Shown: piece after piece, positions 1-7,123 of the stretch
How positions within the stretch are numbered: position 1 is the stretch's first letter
How the letters are laid out: every line of letters begins with the position of its first letter
Assembly (NCBI GenBank): GCA_028717825.1
Contig: JAQUNB010000011.1
Location: 1 to 11,825, forward strand
Length of the DNA stretch: 11,825 nucleotides
Source of the DNA: Candidatus Omnitrophota bacterium
GTDB taxonomy: Bacteria > Omnitrophota > Gorgyraeia > Tantalellales > Tantalellaceae
Direction: 5' to 3'
Program-made: the position numbers and the translations under genes
The notes under the pieces: generated by a model
Databases searched by the model: none
The model's input: only the letters and a program-made list of their open reading frames with translations
What the model was told of the DNA's origin: nothing

Positions 1-1743
1 ATTCTAGCTATTTTTGTGCCTGTCATTTTTATGCAAGGCATTATCGGCAAATTCTTTTTTCAGTTCGGAGTAACGATCTCGGTGGCGGTTATGTTCTCGT
101 TATTAGAGGCGCTTAGTCTTACGCCTATGATGTGTTCGCAATTTCTAACCGTTGGTCATACGACTAAACTCGGGAATACCATAGACAAGATCATGAAGTG
201 GGTAACCGGCCGTTATCGTGCTATCCTCGCGTCTTTACTAAAACGTCCCAAATGGGTAGTGATCATAGCAACCATTATTTTTATTAGTTCGTTAGCCCTA
301 ACCGGTTTTTTGAAAAAAGAATTTGTACCTTCGCAGGATCAGGGTATATTTCTCGCCCGTATGACCCTGCCCCTCGGTTCTTCGATAGATACGACCAATA
401 AAGTGTTTTTACAGGCGGAGAAATTCCTTAAGGAAAGTAAAGAAGTAAAAACTTATTTTAGCATAGTCGGTGGGTTTACCGGCGGTCAGGTAAATACGGG
501 GTTTTTATTTATTACTATGAAAGACAGGAAAGACCGCCCCTTGATAAAGGGGCATCATGAAACACAACAAGAATTTATGCAGACGGTTCGTAAGACGTTT
601 AGCGGTCTTCCGGGGGTCGAACGCGCCGTTATTCAGGACCTTTCTCTTTCTGGATTTACCGCACAGCGCGGTTTTCCGATCGAATTTACTGTAAGAGGTC
701 CGGAGTGGGATAATCTTGGCAACTATGGTCAGGAGATAATGAAACGAATGAAAGAATCCGGTTTTGTGACGGATATCGATACCGACTATCAATTGGGTAT
801 GCCGGAGTTACAGATACATCCCGATAGAGAAAAAGCCGCAGCGTATGGAGTGAATATACTTTCTATAGCCGACACGATCAACGCAATGATGGGGGGCGTT
901 CGCAGCGGAAAATTTACCGCTCGAGGTAAACGTTATGATATCCGCGTTCGATTGGCTGAACCCGATCGCTCAAGCCCAAAAGATATTCAGAAAATGTGGG
1001 TTCGTAATGAATTCGGAGAAGTTGTACCTTTGTCGGCTGTTGTGACCGCGGAGGTCAAGCCCAGCTTGTTTTCGATCACACGTAAAAATCGCGAACGAGC
1101 CGTTAGTATCTTCGCGAACCCCGCCCCGGGACATTCTCAACAAGAAGCTTTGGACGAGGTCTTAAAAATAGGAAAACAGGTTCTTCCTGAAGGTTACCGC
1201 ATAGTGTTTTCGGGTGGAGCAGAGGTATTTAAAGAATCTTTCCAGAATCTGTTATTTGCCTTTATCCTGGGGATATTTGTAGCCTACATGGTCCTTGGCA
1301 CGCAGTTTGACAGTTTTATCCATCCCTTTATCGTTCTCTTGGCCTTGCCTTTTAGTATAACAGGCGCATTTTTGTTTCTTTTTATAAGTCACAATTCGCT
1401 GAATCTGTACAGCATGATCGGTTTGATACTCCTGATGGGTATCGTCAAGAAAAATTCTATTCTTCTGGTTGATTTTACTAATGAAAGACGTAAACAAGGA
1501 ATGACTGTCCATGATGCGCTTCTGGATGCCTGCCCTATACGATTAAGGCCTATACTTATGACGTCCATCGCGATCATTGCGGCCGCTATACCGGAAGCAC
1601 TAGCGAAGGGGGCCGGATCGGAAACAATGGTACCTATGGCTGTCGCTCTTATAGGAGGAGTTACGTTTTCTACGGTCTTAACGCTCTTTGTTGTTCCATG
1701 CGCCTATGAGTTATTGACAAGATTTGAACATAAATCAACATAG
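1..1743 (+). CDS. RND-family multidrug efflux transporter (AcrB/HAE1 type), C-terminal 580 residues, 5' truncated by window edge
   Basis: This is the inner-membrane proton-driven pump subunit of an RND tripartite efflux system. The open frame runs from base 1 without an upstream stop (first residues ILAIFVPVIF), so the true start lies outside; the ATG at 16 is internal. Visible order: the end of the first TM bundle (FGVTISVAV, LTPMMC), a TM helix near residues 80-105, a large periplasmic porter/docking domain to about residue 410, then a helix bundle. The motif GIVKKNSILLVDF (about residues 480-492) matches the TM10 region containing the conserved proton-relay lysine of AcrB. FSGGAEVFKES before TM8 is also family-typical. 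About 580 of the usual 1030 residues are present, and the TM4 Asp pair is expected upstream, unseen. An AcrA-like partner is probably upstream. No outer-membrane channel gene follows directly, so the channel at 3261 could serve it (inference). Substrate is unknown. Confidence 0.95.
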   Translation: MLAIFVPVIFMQGIIGKFFFQFGVTISVAVMFSLLEALSLTPMMCSQFLTVGHTTKLGNTIDKIMKWVTGRYRAILASLLKRPKWVVIIATIIFISSLALTGFLKKEFVPSQDQGIFLARMTLPLGSSIDTTNKVFLQAEKFLKESKEVKTYFSIVGGFTGGQVNTGFLFITMKDRKDRPLIKGHHETQQEFMQTVRKTFSGLPGVERAVIQDLSLSGFTAQRGFPIEFTVRGPEWDNLGNYGQEIMKRMKESGFVTDIDTDYQLGMPELQIHPDREKAAAYGVNILSIADTINAMMGGVRSGKFTARGKRYDIRVRLAEPDRSSPKDIQKMWVRNEFGEVVPLSAVVTAEVKPSLFSITRKNRERAVSIFANPAPGHSQQEALDEVLKIGKQVLPEGYRIVFSGGAEVFKESFQNLLFAFILGIFVAYMVLGTQFDSFIHPFIVLLALPFSITGAFLFLFISHNSLNLYSMIGLILLMGIVKKNSILLVDFTNERRKQGMTVHDALLDACPIRLRPILMTSIAIIAAAIPEALAKGAGSETMVPMAVALIGGVTFSTVLTLFVVPCAYELLTRFEHKST

Positions 1744-1807
1744 ATCGGTGCGCGAATATAGTAAATAGAACAATATTAAAATCCAGTAACTGAAGCGAGG
1801 TACAAGC

Positions 1808-2263
1808 ATGCAAAAACAAAAATTAGTTAAATCGGTAGTAACGTTTTTAGTCGTAGGCTTATTTACGATCCCGGTCTTCTCTTCGGAGGATCCGGCTCCA
1901 ACAACTTCTAAAACAGGGGAGCTCGCTCCTGTTTCGGCTGATGAGCCGGTATCTGCGGTCAAGGAAGGGGCATTACGGCAACCCCAAATGTTATCCTTTT
2001 ACGGGGAGATCCAATCCGCTGATGTATCGTTAAGTTCGTTGACATTCCAATATTACGATTACGAGAATGACGAAGATAAAATTGTGGAATTAACCGTAAA
2101 TAGTGATACTAATTTTGAAAATGCTACAAGTCTTGATGATATAAAGAAAGGCGACTGGGCCGAGATCGACTATACTGTTAGAGATGGAAAGAATATCGCC
2201 ACGCTGATAGTAGTAGATAGAGATGAAGAGCTCGATGTAGTGGCACCTAACTCTATTGAATGA
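1808..2263 (+). CDS. Predicted secreted small beta-rich protein, unknown function
   Basis: I do not recognise this 151-aa protein as a named family. The N-terminus is a Sec-type signal peptide: KQK, a hydrophobic stretch to about residue 22, then SSEDPAPTT. Residues 26-60 are a Pro/Ala/Ser/Glu-rich linker. Residues about 64-140 look like one small beta-barrel domain (FYGEIQSADVSLSSLTFQYY, then IVELTVNSDT, then KKGDWAEIDYTV, then NIATLIVVDRDEE). The pattern of strands with a GD turn and a final DGK-x-AT-x-I-x-V strand resembles short OB-like or DUF5666-like periplasmic domains; that comparison is by eye. The protein is very acidic, with an Asp/Glu cluster in the centre. A GCGAGG ribosome site precedes the ATG. 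It starts 64 nt after the RND stop, so it may be the last gene of that operon. A periplasmic accessory to the pump is possible but unproven. Confidence 0.7.
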   Translation: MQKQKLVKSVVTFLVVGLFTIPVFSSEDPAPTTSKTGELAPVSADEPVSAVKEGALRQPQMLSFYGEIQSADVSLSSLTFQYYDYENDEDKIVELTVNSDTNFENATSLDDIKKGDWAEIDYTVRDGKNIATLIVVDRDEELDVVAPNSIE

Positions 2264-2377
2264 TCTATCCTTTTGATAGAATTAACCCAACTTTTGTATA
2301 TCAGCCAAACGGTTTGTTTTAAAGGATCCATGCCGCTAAACATACCCTGTATCCCAAATAAGGAACAACGATAACAC

Positions 2378-2405
2378 TTGCAAAATATCATATGAATGGT
2401 ATATT
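2378..2405 (+). promoter_or_regulatory. Predicted promoter of tetR gene
   Basis: The -35 candidate TTGCAA (2378-2383) is followed after 16 bp by the -10 candidate TATATT (2400-2405), which carries an extended -10 TGG directly upstream. Predicted transcription starts near 2412, giving a leader of about 48 nt. The nine bases TGAATGGTA at 2393-2401 recur identically at the channel-gene promoter. Confidence 0.5.
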
Positions 2406-2412
2406 GACAATG

Positions 2413-2426
2413 TGAATGTAAATTCA
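2413..2426. promoter_or_regulatory. Predicted TetR operator upstream of its own gene
   Basis: The palindrome TGAAT-GTAA-ATTCA has perfect 5-bp arms and sits at about +1 to +15 of the predicted tetR transcript, a classic repressor position. The same palindrome, with a different 4-base centre, is found at 3203-3216 at the same offset from its promoter. Binding by the adjacent TetR protein is inferred. Confidence 0.55.
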
Positions 2427-2459
2427 ATTATTGACAAAAGTTCAACAAGGGGAATAAAA

Positions 2460-3080
2460 ATGACCGTAATCGACAGAAAAGAAAGAGACAAGCAATTGCG
2501 TAAGGCTGATATATTAAGAGCCGCCGAGCAGGTATTCTCGTCAAGAGGGTATCATGAGGCAACGGTACAGGATATAGCCAAAGAAGCGCAATATGGGACC
2601 TGCACCGTTTATCTATATTTCAAGGATAAGAACGCGTTATATTTTTCTCTGCTCGAAGAAAAGATAAAAAGTTTAGCGGAAACGGTCCATAAGAAAATTG
2701 AGGATATCAAGGACGCCGGGGAAAAGCTCGAAGTTTTTATACAAGAAAGTCTTATCTTCTTTGAACAAAACCAGGGTTTTTTCCGGATATATATGCTTGA
2801 GAAAAACAGCCTTCAGCTGATAGTGGGGAAGAAAGCTACCGAGTCCTTCAGGTCGATCGGATACATAACGGACTATGTCGAAGAACTTATTAAAACGGCA
2901 CAAAAGCAAGGCGTGATCAAGAAGGATCATGACCCGTCGGAAGTGGCGGATATATTAACTTCCATCATGAGTTCTTTTATCTTGAATTGGACCAACATGG
3001 GGTCAAAAAAAACGCGGAACCTAGCCAATAAATCCGGTTTTATTTTTGATGTGTTTTTGAACGGGGTGGGAAAGAAATAG
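2460..3080 (+). CDS. TetR/AcrR-family transcriptional regulator
   Basis: This is a 206-aa one-component repressor, the usual size for the family. The N-terminal helix-turn-helix domain (about residues 12-60) has the typical succession ILRAAEQVFSSRGY, ATVQDIAKEAQ, TVYLYFKDKNALY. The rest is a helical ligand-binding/dimer domain (FIQESLIFFEQNQGFFRIYM and TSIMSSFILNW). I chose ATG 2460 because AAGGGGA lies 7 nt upstream at 2447-2453. An in-frame GTG at 2412 would place the start at the predicted transcription start beside the operator. The recognition helix reads AQYGTCTVYLYF rather than the common VSKGTLYLYF, so it carries a cysteine at residue 48. The gene sits between an RND pump and a TolC-EmrAB array. 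With matching palindromes at both promoters it most likely represses itself and the downstream array, being relieved by a hydrophobic drug or bile-like ligand (inference). Confidence 0.93.
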   Translation: MTVIDRKERDKQLRKADILRAAEQVFSSRGYHEATVQDIAKEAQYGTCTVYLYFKDKNALYFSLLEEKIKSLAETVHKKIEDIKDAGEKLEVFIQESLIFFEQNQGFFRIYMLEKNSLQLIVGKKATESFRSIGYITDYVEELIKTAQKQGVIKKDHDPSEVADILTSIMSSFILNWTNMGSKKTRNLANKSGFIFDVFLNGVGKK

Positions 3081-3110
3081 ATCCAAGAACAATATCGGAC
3101 CTCTTTAATG

Positions 3111-3138
3111 GGCCTGACCAAAATGCGGTTAGGTCTTT
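3111..3138 (+). terminator. Probable intrinsic terminator after tetR
   Basis: GGCCTGACC (3111-3119) pairs with GGTTAGGTC (3127-3135) through seven Watson-Crick pairs and two G-U pairs around a 7-nt loop, followed by TTTCG. It lies 30 nt after the tetR stop and ahead of the next promoter, which suggests the channel array is transcribed separately. The T-tract is short, so termination may be partial. Confidence 0.55.
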
Positions 3139-3166
3139 CGTGTTAATCTCCCCAAGCAAAACAAGC

Positions 3167-3195
3167 TTGACAACTATAGATCTGAATGGTACAAT
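3167..3195 (+). promoter_or_regulatory. Strong predicted promoter of the tolC-like/emrAB/patatin/lpxD array
   Basis: A perfect -35 TTGACA (3167-3172), a 17-bp spacer and -10 TACAAT (3190-3195) are present, with an extended -10 TGG just upstream. The predicted start is near 3202, leaving a leader of about 59 nt before the ATG at 3261. It shares TGAATGGTA (3183-3191) with the tetR promoter. Confidence 0.65.
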
Positions 3196-3202
3196 TTATT
3201 TA

Positions 3203-3216
3203 TGAATTAGTATTCA
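3203..3216. promoter_or_regulatory. Predicted TetR operator of the efflux array
   Basis: TGAAT-TAGT-ATTCA has perfect 5-bp arms directly downstream of the -10 box, at about +1 to +15. It starts exactly 20 bp after TGAATGGTA begins, as at the tetR promoter. A shared TGAC-N-AAA follows at a similar distance in both. A repressor bound here would block initiation of the downstream five-gene array. Confidence 0.55.
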
Positions 3217-3260
3217 GTAAGTGACTAAATGTTCAATATACTGTGTAGAAAGGGCAAGCA

Positions 3261-4616
3261 ATGATCCTGAAAAAAACGGTTTTTCTGATCTTAACCTTAT
3301 GTACAATCGCTTTTTATTGTTGTTCCTCCTGTGCTGAGATCTCGGCAGGGGTTGACAGCAAGAGTGGGGAGCTTCTCACTATCCAGCAAGGGATCGTTCT
3401 CGTTCTCAAGGACAGCCGGCTTGTTAAGATAGAGATGGCGGATGAGAATATGTCGTTCGATGATACGATCGTGGCGCTTTCACCGCTCCTGCCGCATTTA
3501 AGCGCCAATATAGCCAAGACGTATAACATGTATACTCCGACAATGATATTCGGGGGCATGGAGGTGCCAATGGGCGATAAAAATCCGCTATCCGGCGGGT
3601 TCAGTATATACCAAACCCTGTTCGATTTCGGTAAAAGTATCTCGAACTATAAGGCCTCGACAGAAATGCTCCATGCGCGCAAGGCAAGCGTGGAAAGCGT
3701 AAAGAGGACGGTAATGCTGGAGTTCATTGTTTCATATTTTGATCTTCTCGAAGCGGAAAAAATGATCGTTGTTGCCGAAAGAGAAGTTGAAAGCCTTACT
3801 TCCTATCTTAATGATATGGAACATCTTTATGAACAGGGCGTTATAGTGGAAAATGATCTTTTGCCGGCGAAAGTAAAGCTTGCCGATGCTGAACAAAAAC
3901 TCATAGCTTCCAACAATAGAAGAGAGATCGTCGCTGCCGCTCTCAATACTATGCTTACTATGCCGCTGACGGAAAGTATAATTACCCAAGATGTAAAGAT
4001 GGGAATACTTGAACTGCCTGAATTAAGCGATGCTTGGAGCTCTGCTGAAGCTAAAAGGCCCGAGATGGTATTTTTCAATAAACAGATAGAATCTTCGACC
4101 TTAAGAGAGCAGGCGAAAACGGTCCAAAATCTTCCCACTGTTTTTGTCGACGGAGGGTACAAGTATACACAGAATCAATATATGGTTCACGAGGATGATA
4201 CTTATGTTAACCTTGGCGCTAAGATGGACCTATATGACGGCGGCGCGACCGGCGCGGAGATAATGAAAGAACGCCACTTGCACGAGCGGCTGCAGGAACA
4301 GGAAAAAAAGGTCATTGAGGATATACGATATGAGGTCAAGCGTAGTTTTCTTGGAGTAAAAGACGCCATGGAAAAATTGGAGGTCGCAAAGGGCGCCCTT
4401 GCTCAAGCCGAGGAGAACGTGAGGTTCTATCGTGTTAAGTATAATAACGGTGTTGCTACTTCAACAGATGTAATTGAGGCTATTAACCTTCAGACCAAGG
4501 CTGAAACCAATTATTATAGCGCGGATTACGAATTAAAACGCTGTTACGCGAAGCTCATATATTCTATGGGCGACGATCTAATTTCGATTTACAATAACCC
4601 CCTCGACGCGTCTTAA
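3261..4616 (+). CDS. TolC-family outer-membrane efflux channel protein
   Basis: This is a 451-aa outer-membrane factor expected to trimerise into a beta-barrel plus periplasmic alpha-helical tunnel through which the pump expels substrates. The N-terminal hydrophobic segment (residues 5-20) is a signal peptide; the CCSSC run that follows is unusual, and lipid modification cannot be excluded. Two OEP repeats are visible. The first spans about residues 40-240 with strand-forming YQTLFDFGKSI and long helices (ESVKRTVMLEFIVSYFDLLEAEK). The second runs to the end with the matching MDLYDGGATGAEI and RYEVKRSFLGVKDAMEKLEVAKGALAQAEENVRFYRVKYNNGVATSTDVIEA, a hallmark of the family. AGAAAGGG precedes the ATG. 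It is first gene of an array with emrA and emrB, so it is probably the dedicated channel of that pump, possibly shared with the upstream RND pump. Confidence 0.92.
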   Translation: MILKKTVFLILTLCTIAFYCCSSCAEISAGVDSKSGELLTIQQGIVLVLKDSRLVKIEMADENMSFDDTIVALSPLLPHLSANIAKTYNMYTPTMIFGGMEVPMGDKNPLSGGFSIYQTLFDFGKSISNYKASTEMLHARKASVESVKRTVMLEFIVSYFDLLEAEKMIVVAEREVESLTSYLNDMEHLYEQGVIVENDLLPAKVKLADAEQKLIASNNRREIVAAALNTMLTMPLTESIITQDVKMGILELPELSDAWSSAEAKRPEMVFFNKQIESSTLREQAKTVQNLPTVFVDGGYKYTQNQYMVHEDDTYVNLGAKMDLYDGGATGAEIMKERHLHERLQEQEKKVIEDIRYEVKRSFLGVKDAMEKLEVAKGALAQAEENVRFYRVKYNNGVATSTDVIEAINLQTKAETNYYSADYELKRCYAKLIYSMGDDLISIYNNPLDAS

Positions 4617-4634
4617 GTCTAAAAGGTAGGGGTA

Positions 4635-4659
4635 TTTGCTCGGGGTAATCCGTAGCAAA
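4635..4659 (+). other. Intergenic hairpin between channel and emrA genes
   Basis: TTTGCT-CGG (4635-4643) pairs with CCG-T-AGCAAA (4650-4659) with one bulged T and a 6-nt loop. No T-tract follows, so it is not a typical terminator. It may be an mRNA stabilising or attenuating element within the 86-nt gap, but no function is shown. Confidence 0.35.
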
Positions 4660-4702
4660 CGAACGAAGCGAGCGCGTCTAGGAAGAAAAAGGAGATCTAA
4701 TT

Positions 4703-5557
4703 ATGGCGATCAAAAAGAAAAAAATAATCCATATACTTGTTCCCTGTATGCTGGTCGGTGGTATAACTTTCTCAAATTATTATGTGAATGACTTCGGCTG
4801 TGTCAGTACGAATGACGCTTATGTAGAAGGCAGGATCCATAGCATCGCCTCAAAAGTCCCCGGAACCGTTAAATTTGTTAATGTCAAAGACAACCAGATA
4901 GTTAAAGAGGGCGATGTTCTCATGGAGATCGATCCGGTAGATTATGAACTAAAAGTAATAGAGGCAAAGGCTAATTTAGATATACGAAAAGCGGCGGTGG
5001 AGCAGGCGATCCGCGATAAAAAACGCGCGGAAACGCTCTATAATGAGAAAGTGTTCCCGAAAGAAAGATATGAGAACTCGATCACGGCGCTTGATCTGGC
5101 AAAAGCACAAGCTGAGGCGGCCGAGGCACAATTTAAGATCGCTCAAAGGAATTTAGAATATACGAAGATATGTGCCCCTTCAGAAGGATATGTGACAAAA
5201 AAATCGGTCGAAGTGGGGAACCAAATACAACCTACGCAGCCGCTGATGGCGGTCGTTCCAAATGATATGTGGGTAGTCGCTAATTTTAAAGAAACAGAAT
5301 TAACTAATATGCGTCCCGGTCAAGAGGTAAAGATCAGAGTAGATACTTATTCGGGAAAAATGTTCGAAGGGCACGTGGACAGTATCCAGCGTGGTACCGG
5401 AGCCAAATTCAGCATGTTCCCTCCGGAGAATGCCGCCGGAAATTTTGTTAAAGTGGTTCAGCGCATACCGGTAAAGATCCTATTTGATGAAAGGCCCGAC
5501 GAAAAACATCCGCTAAGCATAGGTATGTCTGTCATTTCTAAGGTGAAGGTACGTTAA
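4703..5557 (+). CDS. emrA: EmrA-like membrane-fusion (HlyD/periplasmic adaptor) protein
   Basis: This adaptor joins the inner-membrane exporter to the outer-membrane channel. It is 284 aa. A short cytoplasmic KKKK is followed by one TM anchor (about residues 9-26). Then comes the first half of the biotinyl-lipoyl domain (STNDAYVEGRIHSIASKVPG, VKEGDVLMEIDP), a helical hairpin (about residues 75-155), and the second lipoyl half (APSEGYVTKKSVEVGNQI). A beta-barrel domain with MFPPENAAGNFVKVVQRIPV closes it; this last block is diagnostic for the EmrA branch. The protein is shorter than E. coli EmrA (about 390 aa) because the coiled-coil hairpin is short, so it may need a longer channel tunnel. 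AAGGAGA lies 7 nt upstream of the ATG. Its TAA overlaps the emrB ATG by one base, indicating translational coupling. Confidence 0.93.
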   Translation: MAIKKKKIIHILVPCMLVGGITFSNYYVNDFGCVSTNDAYVEGRIHSIASKVPGTVKFVNVKDNQIVKEGDVLMEIDPVDYELKVIEAKANLDIRKAAVEQAIRDKKRAETLYNEKVFPKERYENSITALDLAKAQAEAAEAQFKIAQRNLEYTKICAPSEGYVTKKSVEVGNQIQPTQPLMAVVPNDMWVVANFKETELTNMRPGQEVKIRVDTYSGKMFEGHVDSIQRGTGAKFSMFPPENAAGNFVKVVQRIPVKILFDERPDEKHPLSIGMSVISKVKVR

Positions 5558-7098
5558 TGCGGAATGATCCGGGAAATGACATTTCTGCAAAATCTTGGAA
5601 ACCTTCTCATAATCCATGGCTAGTGTCTGCCGCAGTTTTGTTGGCGACGGCCCTAGAGGTGTTGGATACTACTATCACAAATGTTGCTTTGCCGCAGATC
5701 GCCGGTAATCTTGGTGTAACTCCCCACGAAGCCACATGGGTAATAACGAGCTATCTTGTTTCAAACGCGATAATTTTACCCGCCGCTGCTTGGCTTAGCG
5801 GCTTCTTTGGCAGGAAACGGATCCTCATGATCTGTACAGTTATCTTTACGCTGGCATCTTTATTATGCGGCGTGGCAGGCAGCCTTGGTTTTTTACTTTT
5901 CGCCCGGATTTTGCAAGGGGTAGGTGGAGGGGCATTGATGCCCATATCGCAGGCGATATTACTTGAAAGTTTTCCTAGGGAAAAACAAGGCCAGGCAATG
6001 GCGGCCTTTGCGATGTGCGTTATACTTGCACCCATAGTCGGTCCCGTTATAGGAGGGTGGCTTACCGATAATTTTAACTGGCGCTGGATATTTTTTATTA
6101 ATCTGCCGATAGGGATAATGGCGATCCTGATGACCAAAGCCTTTGTTGAGGATCCGCCGTATATCAAAAAAGAAAGCGCTATGATCGACTACGTTGGATT
6201 TATTTTTATGGCGATAGGGCTGGGAACTCTTCAACTTGTGCTTGATAAAGGGCAGGAGGCCGATTGGTTCCAAGCGCCGTGGCTTTGCAGCTCGACCATA
6301 GTGGTTGTTGTATCGCTCGTAGCATTCGTATTATGGGAATTGCGCGTAAAGAACCCCGTAGTTAATCTAAAGATATTTAAAGACAAGAATTTTTCCGCGG
6401 GTATGATATCAACCACGCTTATCGGCGCATGTATGTACGGTACCATGACATTGATCACGCTATTTTATCAAACCCTGCTCGGGTATACCGCTTATCTGGG
6501 CGGGCTGGTAACGGCACCGCTTGGAATAGGTTGTTTTGTAGCGGCTCTAGCCATTGGATATCTAAGTAACCGTTTTGATAACCGTATATTCTTTGCAGTA
6601 GGACTTCTGATTTTAGGGGTGGCGAGTTTTGGTATGGGTAACATTAATCTCGAGATCGGCATGCAAAGCAAACTATTCGCCATTATCGCCATAGGTTTTG
6701 GTACGATGATGTCATTTATTCCCTTAAGCATACTGGCTGTAGGACATCTTGACAAAAAAGACATGGGCAATGGTACCGGGCTTTTCAATCTTATGAGAAA
6801 TATCGGGGGCAGCATAGGGATAGCTGTGACTACGACTATGCTTTCGCGCATGGCTCAAGTACACCAGACATTTCTTTCCAGTCATCTTACGCCGTATGAT
6901 CCCGTCTATCAGGAGGCGGCTAAAGCGATGGGGCCGCAGATGGCGAACGGGCTTATTTACAGAGGCTTATTAAGTCAGTCCGCACTTCTTGCCTACATAG
7001 ATAGTTTCTATTTGTTTAGCGCTGTAGCGGGTTTATGTATATTCACAGTATTCTTTTTTCGTAAGGTTAAAAGTGCGGGAACAATCGGAGCGCACTAA
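5557..7098 (+). CDS. emrB: EmrB-like MFS drug:H+ antiporter (DHA2, 14 TM)
   Basis: This is the 513-aa inner-membrane exporter of an EmrAB-TolC type system; length equals the usual EmrB size. DHA2 motifs are in order: LDTTITNVALPQIAGNLG in TM1 (motif D1), WLSGFFGRKR in the TM2-TM3 loop (motif A), and APIVGPVIGGWLTDNFNWRWIF (antiporter motif C at TM5). Later helices include GTGLFNLMRNIGGSIGIAV, typical of the branch. EmrB relatives export hydrophobic uncouplers, fatty acids and antibiotics using the proton gradient. The substrate here cannot be named. It begins in the TAATG overlap with emrA and ends 25 nt before the patatin gene, so the genes are probably co-transcribed. Confidence 0.95.
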   Translation: MRNDPGNDISAKSWKPSHNPWLVSAAVLLATALEVLDTTITNVALPQIAGNLGVTPHEATWVITSYLVSNAIILPAAAWLSGFFGRKRILMICTVIFTLASLLCGVAGSLGFLLFARILQGVGGGALMPISQAILLESFPREKQGQAMAAFAMCVILAPIVGPVIGGWLTDNFNWRWIFFINLPIGIMAILMTKAFVEDPPYIKKESAMIDYVGFIFMAIGLGTLQLVLDKGQEADWFQAPWLCSSTIVVVVSLVAFVLWELRVKNPVVNLKIFKDKNFSAGMISTTLIGACMYGTMTLITLFYQTLLGYTAYLGGLVTAPLGIGCFVAALAIGYLSNRFDNRIFFAVGLLILGVASFGMGNINLEIGMQSKLFAIIAIGFGTMMSFIPLSILAVGHLDKKDMGNGTGLFNLMRNIGGSIGIAVTTTMLSRMAQVHQTFLSSHLTPYDPVYQEAAKAMGPQMANGLIYRGLLSQSALLAYIDSFYLFSAVAGLCIFTVFFFRKVKSAGTIGAH

Positions 7099-7123
7099 GT
7101 CATATCCGTGAAAGGAAAATCAT

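Noticed and set aside
1714..1742. TTGACA at 1714 as promoter of the 151-aa protein gene
   Set aside because: No acceptable -10 box lies 16-18 bp downstream, and it sits within the RND coding sequence; chance is likely.
2264..2280. Hairpin TCTATC-CTTTT-GATAGA as terminator of the secreted-protein gene
   Set aside because: The six-pair AT-rich stem is weak and no T-tract follows. The rest of the 196-nt gap shows only the tetR promoter and operator.
2412..2459. Longer TetR reading frame starting at GTG 2412
   Set aside because: The start would coincide with the predicted transcription start beside the operator and has no ribosome site, whereas ATG 2460 has AAGGGGA 7 nt upstream and a normal family N-terminus.
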